64,000 nucleotides of DNA from Betaproteobacteria bacterium (GCA_009781175.1 WQYQ01000008.1:62001-126000); one strand, 5' to 3'. Numbered from the stretch's first letter, positions 8,237-17,517 are shown. Notes: generated by a model from the sequence alone, not told the origin. Numbers and translations are program-made.

Positions 8237-9190
8237 ATGATTAATGCGCTGAGCTACATCGTGGTTGAAACCCCACGTATGCAGGAGTGGATCGACCAGG
8301 TGACGAACCACGTCGGTATGCAGGTCGAAGTGATCAAAGCTGGAAAGACCATGCGCATTCGCGCGGACGAAAAGATTCAGCGATTCGTCGTCACGGCTAC
8401 CGGTGGCGAGTCCACGATGGGTATGGGCTTCGAAGTTCCTGACGCCGCGACCTTCACGGCATGCACGATGGCATTGGAGGCCGCTGGTTATAAAACGACG
8501 CCCGGTACGGCTCAGGAAATCGAATTCCGGGGTGTCAAGAACATGGTGCACTTCCGTGACAACGATGGTGTGCGTCTGGAGATTGCCTACGGTCTGGCCG
8601 ATGCGGATACGGAATTCGTATCCGGTCGTCCGATCGGTGGATTCCGTACCGGTAACATGGGCCTGGGTCACGTGGCGTTCATTACCGAGCACTTCGAAGA
8701 AATCTCGAACCTGTATCGCAACGTGCTGGGCATGCACCTCTCGGACTACACCCATAAGCCGTTCAGGGTCGAATTCCTGCACTGCAACCCGCGTCACCAT
8801 ACGATTGGTATCGCGCACACGGGTGGCAAGGCCGGTATCTATCACCTGATGCTCGAATACAACGACTTCGATGACCTTGGTCGTGCATACGATACCGCAC
8901 TCCTGAATCCCGATTCGATTGGCGTGACGCTGGGTCGTCACATCAACGACCATACCACCTCGTTCTATCTGAAGAACCCGGATGGATGGATGTTCGAACT
9001 GGGCTGGGCTTCACGCACGGTCGGACCTGACTGGGAAGTCGAGGAACTGAAAGGTATGAGTCTCTGGGGTCATGACCGGACATGGCTTCCGGATGACAAA
9101 CGCGAAGAAGCGCGACAAATTCTCAAGCAACTGGCGGCCGAAGGTATGCGCGCGCCGGTTGTTCTCCCTGATACACAGAAAGCAAAGTGA
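8237..9190 (+). CDS. Type I (vicinal oxygen chelate) extradiol ring-cleavage dioxygenase
   Basis: 317 residues in two repeated VOC domains, the usual length for BphC-like enzymes (about 290-320). Iron ligands are conserved in the second domain: H145 (GLGHVAF), H203 (GIYHLML) and E254 (WMFELGW). The accessory active-site residues H188, H235 (RHINDH) and Y244 are also present. It should perform meta (extradiol) cleavage of a catechol-type intermediate, in particular one with a bulky substituent as in BphC or CarB. The stop codon overlaps the next gene's start (ATGA), which ties it to the following hydrolase as a ring-opening pair. Confidence 0.9.
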   Translation: MINALSYIVVETPRMQEWIDQVTNHVGMQVEVIKAGKTMRIRADEKIQRFVVTATGGESTMGMGFEVPDAATFTACTMALEAAGYKTTPGTAQEIEFRGVKNMVHFRDNDGVRLEIAYGLADADTEFVSGRPIGGFRTGNMGLGHVAFITEHFEEISNLYRNVLGMHLSDYTHKPFRVEFLHCNPRHHTIGIAHTGGKAGIYHLMLEYNDFDDLGRAYDTALLNPDSIGVTLGRHINDHTTSFYLKNPDGWMFELGWASRTVGPDWEVEELKGMSLWGHDRTWLPDDKREEARQILKQLAAEGMRAPVVLPDTQKAK

Positions 9191-10020
9191 TGAGCAACGC
9201 AAGTCCCGAGATCGCAAATTCACTCAAGCTGGGTGATTTCACGCTGAACTATCACGACGTTGGTGAGGGCATGGGCGATCCAATCCTGCTGATTCACGGT
9301 TCGGGCCCCGGTGTCACGGCCTGGGCTAACTGGCGCGGCATTATTCCGGTCTTGAGCGAGAAGGCGCGAGTCATCGCACCGGATATGCTGGGATTTGGAT
9401 ATAGCCAATGTCCCGCTCACCTCAAGCTGACGCCCCCTGTCTGGGTGGAATCGTTGATCGTGTTGCTCGATGCGCTGAAGATCAAGAAGGTGTCGGTAGT
9501 CGGCAACTCCTTTGGTGGCGCCATCGCACTGGCTCTGGCCAAGGCACATCCCGAGCGTGTGAATCGTCTGGTACTGATGGGGACGGCAGGCATCAATGCT
9601 CCGATCAGCGGGGGTCTTGAGAGGGTATGGGGTTACACGCCAAGCCTGGAGGCCATGAAGGGGCTGATGGAAGTGTTCGCCTACGATCACTCGATCATCA
9701 CCGACGATCTGGTTCGTATGCGTTACGAGGCATCGATCCGTGCAGACGTGCAAGAACGATTCGCTCGCCTGTTTCCGGCGCCGCGCCAGCGGGGCGTGGA
9801 AATGCTGGCCCTTGCTGATTCGGATCTGGCGGCAATCACCCACAAGACATTGCTCATCCACGGCGTGAACGATCAGGTGATCCCGGTCGAGTGGTCGCGA
9901 CGGATGAAGGCGTTGCTCCCGAACTCGACGCTGCAAGAGTTCGATCAGTGCGGACACTGGGTGCAGATCGAAAAGGCTGCGCAGTTTACGCTCGCGGTTT
10001 CGGATTTCCTGCTCAATTAA
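9190..10020 (+). CDS. Alpha/beta hydrolase, meta-cleavage product (C-C bond) hydrolase
   Basis: 276 residues. The catalytic triad is visible: S107 in GNSFGG, D228 in HGVNDQV and H256 in CGHWVQIEKA. The HGSGPGVTAWANW oxyanion region is typical of 2-hydroxy-6-oxohexa-2,4-dienoate hydrolases such as CarC, CumD and DmpD. It overlaps the stop of the extradiol dioxygenase gene by one base (TGATGA), so it should hydrolyse that enzyme's product into 2-hydroxypenta-2,4-dienoate plus an acid. It is distinct from MhpC at 17592-18458, implying two different ring-fission products. Confidence 0.88.
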   Translation: MSNASPEIANSLKLGDFTLNYHDVGEGMGDPILLIHGSGPGVTAWANWRGIIPVLSEKARVIAPDMLGFGYSQCPAHLKLTPPVWVESLIVLLDALKIKKVSVVGNSFGGAIALALAKAHPERVNRLVLMGTAGINAPISGGLERVWGYTPSLEAMKGLMEVFAYDHSIITDDLVRMRYEASIRADVQERFARLFPAPRQRGVEMLALADSDLAAITHKTLLIHGVNDQVIPVEWSRRMKALLPNSTLQEFDQCGHWVQIEKAAQFTLAVSDFLLN

Positions 10021-10034
10021 GCAATGGGATAGAG

Positions 10035-10460
10035 ATGCAAACTCTCGATATCAAAGGCCGCTGGCAAATTCAGGCCTGGGAACAGATTTTTGATGACGGT
10101 CGAGTGACCTACCCGATGGGCACGGAACTCGAAGGGTTTATGGAATATGGGCCGAATGGCATGTTCTGCGCCATCACCAAAAAAGATCGCGCACAGTTCA
10201 CGACTGGTGGTCAGTGGAATGCATCGGACGCAGAGAAGGCCCAGGCATACAACACCTACCTGACCTACGCTGGCGATTGGAACATCGAAGGTAACGTGGT
10301 AACGCACAAGGTCAAACACTGCCTGTTTCCGAACTGGGTAGGTGGCGAACAGAAGCGCTATGCAGAGTTGAAGGGCGATCTGTTGTCGTTGACCACGCAT
10401 AAGCTGGAAGCGGGTACGTCGGAAGCCCGGGTCGCTCGTCTTACATTCAAACGCGTTTAA
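10035..10460 (+). CDS. Lipocalin-like domain protein
   Basis: 141 residues. It opens with DIKGRWQIQAWEQ and contains the G-x-W and YGPNGMF features of the bacterial/fungal lipocalin-like domain (Lipocalin_5 type), with beta-strand-rich sequence throughout and no signal peptide, so it is likely cytoplasmic. Such proteins occur in aromatic and polyketide clusters, mostly without a proven role. It sits between the meta-cleavage hydrolase and MhpB. It could bind a hydrophobic intermediate or isomerise one; that is inference. I chose the ATG at 10035 because GGGATAGAG precedes it and the upstream in-frame sequence overlaps the hydrolase. Confidence 0.7.
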   Translation: MQTLDIKGRWQIQAWEQIFDDGRVTYPMGTELEGFMEYGPNGMFCAITKKDRAQFTTGGQWNASDAEKAQAYNTYLTYAGDWNIEGNVVTHKVKHCLFPNWVGGEQKRYAELKGDLLSLTTHKLEAGTSEARVARLTFKRV

Positions 10461-10469
10461 GGCCTGTGC

Positions 10470-11414
10470 ATGTCCGTTATCCTTGAATGCCTTTCCCATA
10501 CGCCGCTGCACGGGTATTTCGATCCGAAGCCCGAAGTTGTTGCCGAAGTGGCCAGAATGAGTGCCGCCGCACGGGAACGCGTTCGCCAGTTCGATCCTGA
10601 ACTTGTAGTCGTGTTTTCTCCCGATCATTACAACGGCTTCTTCTATGAATTGATGCCCAGCTTCTGTGTCGGGGCCAAAGCTCATGCTATTGGCGACTAC
10701 AAGAGCCTGGCAGGGGATCTGCCGATTCCGGTTGAAGATGCGAGGGCGATGGTTGAGTACGTGCTGAATCGCGATATCGATATGGCGATTTCGTATCGTA
10801 TGTCCGTGGACCACGGTGTGGCACAAGCGCTCGAAGAAGTGACGGGTGGCCTCGACACCTACCCGGTCATTCCTGTTTTCATCAATTCGGTTGCGCCGCC
10901 GATGTCACCGCTTCGTCGCTCGCGCCTGATGGGCCAGGTGATTGGCGAGTATCTGAAATCGACGGGCAAGCGTGTGTTGATTCTCGGGTCAGGCGGAATC
11001 TCCCACGAGCCGCCGATTCCCGAGCTGAAGAACGCCACGCACGAGATCTCGGAACGTCTGATCCACACGGGCCGCAATCTCAGCCCAGAAGACCGGAATG
11101 CGCGTCAGGAACGCGTTATCAATGCGGCGAGAGCGTTCACAGCGGGTGAGGCGCCGGGCATGCGTGCGCTGAACCCTGAATGGGATATGGCATTCCTGAA
11201 GATGATGCAAAGTGATTTGCTTGCCGTGGATCGTTTGAGTAATGAAAACGTTTTGCGCGATGCGGGCAAGAGCGCGCACGAGATCCGGGCATGGGTCGCC
11301 GCGTTTGCTGCACTTTCCGCGTTTGGCGAGTACGAGGCTGAAATCGACTTCTATCAGGCTATCCCTGAATGGATCGCCGGGTTCGCCTACATGCATGCGG
11401 CACCCAGGGCCTAG
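10470..11414 (+). CDS. mhpB: 3-(2,3-dihydroxyphenyl)propionate 1,2-dioxygenase
   Basis: 314 residues, the same length as E. coli MhpB and colinear with it: CLSHTPLHGYFDP at the N-terminus, PDHYNGFFYE, and the catalytic histidines H115 (SVDHG) and H179 (GGISHEPP) at identical numbering. The C-terminal PEWIAGF motif also agrees. It is a type III (LigB-superfamily) Fe(II) extradiol dioxygenase, unrelated in fold to the one at 8237. It should open 2,3-dihydroxyphenylpropionate (or the cinnamate) to the 2-hydroxy-6-oxononadienedioate, which MhpC then hydrolyses. Ten bases separate it from the lipocalin-like gene. Confidence 0.94.
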   Translation: MSVILECLSHTPLHGYFDPKPEVVAEVARMSAAARERVRQFDPELVVVFSPDHYNGFFYELMPSFCVGAKAHAIGDYKSLAGDLPIPVEDARAMVEYVLNRDIDMAISYRMSVDHGVAQALEEVTGGLDTYPVIPVFINSVAPPMSPLRRSRLMGQVIGEYLKSTGKRVLILGSGGISHEPPIPELKNATHEISERLIHTGRNLSPEDRNARQERVINAARAFTAGEAPGMRALNPEWDMAFLKMMQSDLLAVDRLSNENVLRDAGKSAHEIRAWVAAFAALSAFGEYEAEIDFYQAIPEWIAGFAYMHAAPRA

Positions 11415-11425
11415 GGAGAACTTAG

Positions 11426-12229
11426 ATGAGCAAGCACGTTATCGCAGAGCGACTGCGGATTGCAGAAACGACCCGCCAGACTATCGCTCCGATACGCGCG
11501 GGAGTGACGGTCCCTGCGGTTCATCCGGAAATCGCGCTTGACGATATGGCAACTGCGTATGCGGTGCAGCAGATCAATGTCGAGGCGCGTGCCGCTCGCG
11601 GCGAACGCATTGTTGGTCGCAAGATCGGTCTGACCTCGCTGGCTGTACAGAAACAGTTGGGCGTCGATCAACCGGACTTTGGTGCACTGTTCGCGTCCAT
11701 GGCGTACGGCGATAGTCAGCCGATTTCGCTTTCGACACTGATCCAGCCGAAGGTCGAGGCTGAAATCGCGTTAGTGCTGAATCGCGATCTCACGCACGAG
11801 CGTCATACGTTTGCCGATCTGATCAGTGCGACGGACTACGCCGTGGCCGCCATCGAAGTCGTCGACAGTCGAATCCGGAACTGGGATATCAAGTTCGTGG
11901 ATACGGTCGCCGACAACGCATCGAGTGCTGCGTTCGTGTTGGGTTCGCGTCCGGTCCCTCTCTCGCAACTCGATCTCACCAGGTGCGCGATGAGGCTCGA
12001 ATCAGATGGGCAAGTGCTCTCCACAGGCAACGGCGCAGCGTGTCTGGGCAATCCGTTGAATGCTGCGGTATGGCTCGCAGATCGTATGGCTGCGCTGGGT
12101 ACGCCGCTGCGTGCGGGTGATGTGGTTCTGACCGGCGCGCTGGGACCGATGGTTGCAGTGACCACGCCCGGCACCTACACGGCGGTAATCGACGAGCTGG
12201 GCTCGGTCCGCGCAACTTTTATCGAGTGA
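11426..12229 (+). CDS. mhpD: 2-keto-4-pentenoate (2-hydroxypentadienoate) hydratase
   Basis: 267 residues, the normal length. The family signatures GRKIGLTS and [13 protein letters not shown] near the N-terminus, [10 protein letters not shown] in the middle, and the [19 protein letters not shown] region are all present. It is a metal-dependent hydratase that adds water to 2-hydroxypenta-2,4-dienoate to give 4-hydroxy-2-oxovalerate. It serves both ring-cleavage modules, since only one copy of the lower pathway exists. GGGAGAA precedes the ATG, and the stop codon overlaps the region just upstream of mhpF. Confidence 0.93.
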   Translation: MSKHVIAERLRIAETTRQTIAPIRAGVTVPAVHPEIALDDMATAYAVQQINVEARAARGERIVGRKIGLTSLAVQKQLGVDQPDFGALFASMAYGDSQPISLSTLIQPKVEAEIALVLNRDLTHERHTFADLISATDYAVAAIEVVDSRIRNWDIKFVDTVADNASSAAFVLGSRPVPLSQLDLTRCAMRLESDGQVLSTGNGAACLGNPLNAAVWLADRMAALGTPLRAGDVVLTGALGPMVAVTTPGTYTAVIDELGSVRATFIE

Positions 12230-12234
12230 CGAAT

Positions 12235-13164
12235 ATGGCGAAGAAATTCAAAGTAGCCATCATCGGGTCCGGCAACATCGGCACCGATCTGATGATCAAG
12301 ATCATGCGCAAGAGCCAGGTTCTGGAAATGGGCGCGATGGTCGGTATTGATCCGAAATCGGATGGTCTGGCTCGCGCGGATCGTATGGGTGTTGCGATCA
12401 CCCATGAGGGCGTCGAAGGCCTGACCCGGTTGCCCGTGTTCAAGGATATCGATTTCGTATTCGATGCCACGTCGGCTGGCGCTCACGTGAAGAACGACGC
12501 ATTTCTTCGCACGCAGAAGCCGGGTATCCGCATGATCGATCTGACACCTGCCGCAATCGGACCGTATTGCATTCCTGTCGTGAACGGTGACGCGAACGTC
12601 GACGCGCTAAACGTCAATATGGTCACGTGCGGCGGTCAGGCGACCATTCCGATGGTCGCGGCCGTCTCGCGCGTGGCCGGGGTCCACTATGGCGAAATCA
12701 TCGCCTCGATCTCCAGCAAGTCGGCGGGTCCTGGAACCCGGGCCAACATTGACGAGTTTACAGAAACTACGTCGAAAGCAATCGAAGCCGTAGGCGGTGC
12801 ATCGAAGGGCAAGGCCATCATTATTCTGAATCCGGCTGAGCCTCCGGTCATCATGCGTGACACGGTTTATACCCTGTCTGAACTTGCCAATCGTGAGGCA
12901 GTCGAGGCCTCGGTTGAAGAGATGGTCAGGGCCGTGAACGCCTACGTTCCGGGCTATCGTCTGAAGCAGAAGGTGCAGTTCGATGTAGTCCAGAACCTGA
13001 ACATCCCCGAGCTCGGCAAGTTGAGCGGTCTGAAGACGTCGATCTTCCTCGAAGTGGAAGGTGCCGCACACTACCTGCCCGCTTATGCCGGCAACCTCGA
13101 CATCATGACCAGCGCCGGCATGCGTACCGCAGAGCGCATGGCTCAATCCATGATCGGCGCATAA
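12235..13164 (+). CDS. mhpF: Acetaldehyde dehydrogenase (acylating)
   Basis: 309 residues from the ATG at 12235. The Rossmann motif [11 protein letters not shown] lies at the N-terminus, the catalytic cysteine in [11 protein letters not shown], and the C-terminal region carries [18 protein letters not shown], all typical of the acylating acetaldehyde dehydrogenase that works in a channelling complex with the MhpE aldolase. It converts acetaldehyde, NAD+ and CoA to acetyl-CoA. No clear ribosome site is visible, and the start lies six bases past the mhpD stop, suggesting translational coupling. Confidence 0.94.
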   Translation: MAKKFKVAIIGSGNIGTDLMIKIMRKSQVLEMGAMVGIDPKSDGLARADRMGVAITHEGVEGLTRLPVFKDIDFVFDATSAGAHVKNDAFLRTQKPGIRMIDLTPAAIGPYCIPVVNGDANVDALNVNMVTCGGQATIPMVAAVSRVAGVHYGEIIASISSKSAGPGTRANIDEFTETTSKAIEAVGGASKGKAIIILNPAEPPVIMRDTVYTLSELANREAVEASVEEMVRAVNAYVPGYRLKQKVQFDVVQNLNIPELGKLSGLKTSIFLEVEGAAHYLPAYAGNLDIMTSAGMRTAERMAQSMIGA

Positions 13165-13175
13165 AGGGGCCGCAT

Positions 13176-14195
13176 ATGAATCAGGGCAAGAAACTCTACA
13201 TCTCGGACGTTACGCTGCGCGACGGTTCGCACGCGATTCGCCATCAGTATTCGATTCAGAACGTGCAGGACATCGCACGCGCACTGGACAAGGCGAAAGT
13301 CGATTCGATCGAAGTGGCACACGGTGACGGCCTGCAAGGCTCGAGCTTCAACTACGGCTTTGGCGCGCACTCGGACCTGGAGTGGATCGAAGCAGTCGCC
13401 GACGTGGTGAAGCATTCGAAAATCGCTACCTTGCTACTGCCTGGCATCGGCACCATTCACGATCTGAAGGCCGCCTACAACGCAGGGGCGCGCGTGGTTC
13501 GCGTTGCGACCCACTGCACGGAAGCCGACGTTTCGAAGCAGCATATCGAATACGCCCGTGAACTCGGCATGGATACCGTGGGTTTTTTGATGATGAGCCA
13601 CATGACCACGCCGGAAGCACTCGCGGGTCAGGCGAAGCTCATGGAAAGCTACGGCGCCACCACGATCTACGTCGTGGACTCGGGCGGAGCGCTGTTGATG
13701 CAAGACGTCCGTGATCGTTTCCGTGCAGTGAAAGCAGTGCTCGATCCCGCAACGCAGACTGGCATACATGCCCACCACAATCTGTCGCTGGGTGTTGCAA
13801 ACTCCATCGTTGCAGTGGAAGAAGGCTGTGACCGTATCGACGCATCGCTCGCCGGCATGGGTGCGGGCGCCGGCAATGCGCCGTTGGAGGTCTTCATCGC
13901 GGCAGCAGAGCGCATGGGCTGGAATCACGGCACGGATCTGATCACGTTGATGGATGCGGCTGATGACATCGTCCGCCCGCTCCAGGACCGTCCGGTGCGT
14001 GTGGACCGTGAAACGCTGGCCTTGGGCTACGCGGGGGTGTACTCATCGTTTCTGCGTCACGCAGAAGCTGCGGCCAGGAAGTATGGCCTGAATACGGTGG
14101 ACATTCTTGTCGAACTAGGCAAGCGCCGTATGGTCGGCGGCCAGGAAGACATGATCGTTGACGTGGCTTTGGATCTTCTCAAAGCCGAAAAATAG
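13176..14195 (+). CDS. mhpE: 4-hydroxy-2-oxovalerate aldolase
   Basis: 339 residues. The DRE-TIM barrel signature VTLRDGSHA, the metal-binding HAHHNLSLG motif and the C-terminal communication region typical of BphI/DmpG/MhpE are present. It cleaves 4-hydroxy-2-oxovalerate into pyruvate and acetaldehyde and is expected to form a heterotetramer with MhpF that channels the aldehyde. AAGGGG precedes the ATG. It is the last gene of the first long operon; a 299-base non-coding region follows. Confidence 0.94.
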   Translation: MNQGKKLYISDVTLRDGSHAIRHQYSIQNVQDIARALDKAKVDSIEVAHGDGLQGSSFNYGFGAHSDLEWIEAVADVVKHSKIATLLLPGIGTIHDLKAAYNAGARVVRVATHCTEADVSKQHIEYARELGMDTVGFLMMSHMTTPEALAGQAKLMESYGATTIYVVDSGGALLMQDVRDRFRAVKAVLDPATQTGIHAHHNLSLGVANSIVAVEEGCDRIDASLAGMGAGAGNAPLEVFIAAAERMGWNHGTDLITLMDAADDIVRPLQDRPVRVDRETLALGYAGVYSSFLRHAEAAARKYGLNTVDILVELGKRRMVGGQEDMIVDVALDLLKAEK

Positions 14196-14494
14196 TTTCA
14201 GTGACGCTCAGCGTCAATTACGGAGGTGGCTCTCTCCATTGCAGAGGGAGTTATATATCGCAGTCCACAAGGACATAGCGCAAAACACAGTACCCAAAAA
14301 AACAGGCGGGCGCTGACAGGTTAGGAAAAGTCGGTCGTGAAGATCGAACAATTTGCATTGCTTATCGGTGTGATGGTGGCTGCCCGCGCCAACGCACCAG
14401 CCTCGGTCTGATTCATTTTTTCTAATCTGGAACGGATACGTAACAACAGTTCCTGACGCATTGTGCGTCAGGAACCTTTAAAGGAGACATATGA
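14196..14494. promoter_or_regulatory. Intergenic regulatory region between the two catabolic units, with two TGACGC palindromes
   Basis: No gene. Two inverted repeats share the same half-sites: TGACGC-TCA-GCGTCA at 14202-14216 and TGACGC-N5-GCGTCA at 14454-14470. The second is the core of a longer perfect repeat (arms 14449-14460 and 14464-14475). The second lies directly upstream of the AAGGAG ribosome site at 14481, so it could be an operator or a 5'-UTR stem-loop. A mini-frame ATG-AAT-GAG-TAA at 14491 overlaps the real start at 14495. I see no clear XylS-type half-site here, so this unit may be controlled differently from the first operon. Confidence 0.5.
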
Positions 14495-15628
14495 ATGAGT
14501 AACGAAGGCCGATACATGCGCGCTGCGCGCCTCCACGACAATACGTCGGGCAAGTTCAGCGTTGATACGATTCCGTATCCGACGCTCAGGCGTCCGACCG
14601 ACGTCGTGATCAAGCTCAAAGCTTCCGGCATCGTTCCGAATCTGGGCAATGTGATCACCAACTACCGTTCGGAAAAACCGTATCTGGCGCATGCGGCACT
14701 GCCCGCCATCTACGGTCTGGACGCAGCAGGTGTCGTGGCTGAAGTCGGCCCCGCAGTGACGGGGCTCAAGGTCGGGGACCGCGTATACATCAATCCGGGC
14801 CGCTCGTGTGGTTCGTGCCACGCCTGCCGCGTGGGCGAGCCCATCAACTGCGAAGCTTACGCGTTCCAGGGCTACTTCGGCTTCGGACCGAAGTCGCAAT
14901 TTCTTTATGAAGAGTACCCGTACGGGGGCCTCAGCGAATACGCAACGGCGCCCGCAGACGGTCTGGTGAAGCTCGGCGACAAGGTTTCGTTCGAAGTCGG
15001 CGCGCGCATGGGCTATCTGGGCACGGCCTATTCGGGTCTGCGCAAGGCACAAGTCGCGGCCGGCAAGTCGGTGATGATCATCGGCGGCACGGGTACCCTG
15101 GGCCTGTGCGCCACGCTGATCGCGCGTGCAATGGGCGCGACGAAGATCCTGGTCGTGGCTCGCAACGAAGAAACGCTGGCCCAGGTCAAGGCAATCGACC
15201 CGGCCCGTATCCTGACATACTCGGTCGCCAATGGTTCATCGGGCATGGCCGCCTGGGCCAAAGAGCAGACGGACGGTGTGGGCGTTGATTCGGTGGTGGA
15301 CGCCATCGCTCCGGGCCCGAACATGCAGGTCACCAAAGACGCATTCGGTGCGCTGCGTCGCGGCGGCAAGCTCGTGGAAATCGGTGCCCAGGTCAACGAA
15401 GTGCCGGTCAACATGCACGAAATGATGTGCTCGGCGCTGTCGGTGATCGGCTCGCTCTGGTTTACGGTTGGCGAAGGCCAGGATCTAGTCGCGATGATCG
15501 AAGCAGGTACGCTCGATGTGTCGTCGTTCAAGAACCACACCTACACGCTCGATCAGGCAAATGAAGCGCTGGAAGACGCAGCAAAGCGCGTCACGGGCTT
15601 CGTCAACGTCGTGGTTGTTCAGGAATAG
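14495..15628 (+). CDS. MDR-family (zinc-type) alcohol dehydrogenase-like oxidoreductase
   Basis: 377 residues with AAGGAG upstream. The Rossmann motif GGTGTLG sits mid-protein. The structural zinc lobe is intact (C105, C108, C111, C119). The catalytic zinc site is not: the usual GHE reads GLD (75-76) and the first-ligand cysteine is absent (GIVPNLGN). The protein therefore probably works as a zinc-independent reductase or dehydrogenase of the MDR superfamily. In this context it may reduce a C=C or C=O bond or oxidise a dihydrodiol. Substrate unknown. Confidence 0.8.
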   Translation: MSNEGRYMRAARLHDNTSGKFSVDTIPYPTLRRPTDVVIKLKASGIVPNLGNVITNYRSEKPYLAHAALPAIYGLDAAGVVAEVGPAVTGLKVGDRVYINPGRSCGSCHACRVGEPINCEAYAFQGYFGFGPKSQFLYEEYPYGGLSEYATAPADGLVKLGDKVSFEVGARMGYLGTAYSGLRKAQVAAGKSVMIIGGTGTLGLCATLIARAMGATKILVVARNEETLAQVKAIDPARILTYSVANGSSGMAAWAKEQTDGVGVDSVVDAIAPGPNMQVTKDAFGALRRGGKLVEIGAQVNEVPVNMHEMMCSALSVIGSLWFTVGEGQDLVAMIEAGTLDVSSFKNHTYTLDQANEALEDAAKRVTGFVNVVVVQE

Positions 15629-15640
15629 GAGGAATACGAA

Positions 15641-16174
15641 ATGGTACGTCGTGTTGTGACTGGCCAGATCAATGGCAAGTCCGTTATCCTGAGCGATTCG
15701 GAGGAATCGGGCCATGCTTTCGCAGCGGTGCCCGGTTTCAAGACCACGCAAATCTGGGCAACGAGTCCCGAAACCGTGCTCCCGCATTCGGCAGGGGATC
15801 CCGTTGCCGCCGCAGCCACGGTGATGCCGGCGCTGAATGGCTCGCGCCTCATGATCGTGCAGTTCCCACCAGACGCTGTGATGGCTGATCCTGCGTTCGA
15901 CGGCGTTGCTGCGGGCGCCGAGTATGCGGCCATCCTACCGGGTCTGGCTGAATGCTTCGAACTCGATGGCTCGGGCTTCCACATTACCGACTCGGTTGAC
16001 TACGATATCATCCTCAGCGGCGAACTCTGTCTGGAACTCGATGACGGGGAAATGCGTGTTCTGAAAACCGGGGATATCGTGGTTCAGAACGGTACGCGTC
16101 ACGCATGGCGTAACAAGAGTAATGCACCTGCCGTGATGGCTTCGATTTTGATTGGAACCCAACGGAAGGCCTAA
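15641..16174 (+). CDS. Cupin-fold protein
   Basis: 177 residues, AGGAGG upstream. The second half has a cupin barrel pattern: DYDIILSGELCLELDDGE followed by LKTGDIVVQNGTRHAWRN. The first cupin motif lacks the usual HxH pair (it reads SVDYD), so the metal site would be atypical, with only H in the second motif clearly kept. Similar small cupins are found in aromatic pathways, annotated as cupin-domain proteins without a proven reaction. It lies 12 bases after the MDR gene in the same unit. Confidence 0.7.
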   Translation: MVRRVVTGQINGKSVILSDSEESGHAFAAVPGFKTTQIWATSPETVLPHSAGDPVAAAATVMPALNGSRLMIVQFPPDAVMADPAFDGVAAGAEYAAILPGLAECFELDGSGFHITDSVDYDIILSGELCLELDDGEMRVLKTGDIVVQNGTRHAWRNKSNAPAVMASILIGTQRKA

Positions 16175-16200
16175 CCTGGAACTGGAGTGGGGAATTAGAA

Positions 16201-16746
16201 ATGAACGCTCAACAGACCAATCACAATGACCATCATGCACACCATGCACAGCGAACGACCAGGCACGTCGAAAAGCTGGAATGGAGCGATGCACTGCTAC
16301 TTGGGCACGGCCCTATGGATGATGAACATCGTGAGTTCGTTCGGGTGGTCACTGCATTGCGTAACAGCACGGCACACACCGCTCTGGCTGCGCTCGATGC
16401 AGTGGAAAAGCATTTGATTTCCCACTTCGATCTTGAACACGCATGGATGGAAAAGACGAATTTTCCTGAAGTCTATTCCAAGTGCCATCGAGATCAACAC
16501 GACGAAGTGCTTGGTTCAGTGTTTCAGGTGCATCAACTGGCGGCTATCGGTCAGATCGGGCTCACCACCGTACATAGACTTGCACAATCGCTGATGGACT
16601 GGTTTCCGGGCCACGCGGACTATATAGACTCGTCTTTGTCCGCGTGGATCAATGGTAAAACGCATGGCGGTCAGGCCGTGGTATTGCGGCGCAATCTGGT
16701 GCACGAGGATCGGACGCCTGACGAATCACAGGCAGAGGCCACATAA
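16201..16746 (+). CDS. Bacteriohemerythrin
   Basis: 181 residues. The di-iron binding pattern of hemerythrins is present in order: a histidine in DDEH, H-x3-E in SHFDLEH, H-x3-H in CHRDQH and H-x4-D in GHADYID. There are no transmembrane segments or a linked signalling domain, so it is a free cytoplasmic oxygen-binding protein, with a short histidine-rich N-terminal tail (HNDHHAHHAQ). Placed inside an operon that needs O2 for three oxygenases, it may store or deliver oxygen; that is inference. Start chosen at the first ATG after GGGGAATTAG. Confidence 0.85.
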   Translation: MNAQQTNHNDHHAHHAQRTTRHVEKLEWSDALLLGHGPMDDEHREFVRVVTALRNSTAHTALAALDAVEKHLISHFDLEHAWMEKTNFPEVYSKCHRDQHDEVLGSVFQVHQLAAIGQIGLTTVHRLAQSLMDWFPGHADYIDSSLSAWINGKTHGGQAVVLRRNLVHEDRTPDESQAEAT

Positions 16747-16773
16747 CTGGCTGTGACAAGAAACGAGACAAAG

Positions 16774-17517
16774 ATGTTGATGAACGGGAAGGTTGGTCTG
16801 GTGACCGGTGGTGGTTCTGGAATGGGTAGGGCCGCTGCGCTGGAACTCGCCAGGGAAGGGGCCACGGTTGTTCTCGCCGGTCGTGGCGAAGACAAGCTTG
16901 TTTCGGTCCGGAAAGAGATCGAAGCGGTGGGTGGCCAGGCGGCAATCTTCCAGGCCGACGTTTCGAAGCGAGAAGACAATAAAGCGCTTGTTGAATTCGT
17001 AGAAAAAACGTTCGGTCGTCTCGATTTCGCATTCAACAACGCAGGCGGGCACGGGGATTTCAAACCCATTCACGAAACGCCAGTCGACGAAGCGGAATGG
17101 GTGATCGATCTGAACTTCAAGGGCGTGTATTACGGTGTCAAGTACCAGGTCGAAGCAATGCTGCGCTCGGGTGGTGGCTCCATCGTCAATAACGCCTCGA
17201 TCTTTGGATTACGCGGTATGGATGGCATTGCACACTATGTGGCGGCCAAACACGCGGTGGTGGGGCTGACCCGTGCAGTCGCCAAGGAATACGCGATCCA
17301 CGACATTCGCGTGAATGCTGTATGTCCCGGCGCCACCGAGACACCGAATTACATGCGCAGCACTGGCGGCGATGTCCATTTGCTGGATGCAATGATTCCA
17401 ATGCGCCGAATCGGCCAGCCCGACGAGGTTGCGAGTGCTGTGATATGGCTACTGTCGGATCAATCTCGATACGTGACGGGGACGACCCTGAGCGTCGATG
17501 GTGGCATGACGATCTGA
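16774..17517 (+). CDS. Short-chain dehydrogenase/reductase
   Basis: 247 residues. Classical SDR: cofactor motif TGGGSGMG (11-18), NNAGG (88-92), catalytic S142, Y155 and K159 (YVAAK), and the PG motif after. The C-terminus RYVTGTTLSVDGGMTI is typical. The likely role is NAD-dependent dehydrogenation of a cis-dihydrodiol or hydroxy intermediate made by the Rieske oxygenase, since no other dihydrodiol dehydrogenase is present. An upstream GTG at 16753 is in frame but adds no SDR sequence, so I start at 16774. Confidence 0.88.
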   Translation: MLMNGKVGLVTGGGSGMGRAAALELAREGATVVLAGRGEDKLVSVRKEIEAVGGQAAIFQADVSKREDNKALVEFVEKTFGRLDFAFNNAGGHGDFKPIHETPVDEAEWVIDLNFKGVYYGVKYQVEAMLRSGGGSIVNNASIFGLRGMDGIAHYVAAKHAVVGLTRAVAKEYAIHDIRVNAVCPGATETPNYMRSTGGDVHLLDAMIPMRRIGQPDEVASAVIWLLSDQSRYVTGTTLSVDGGMTI

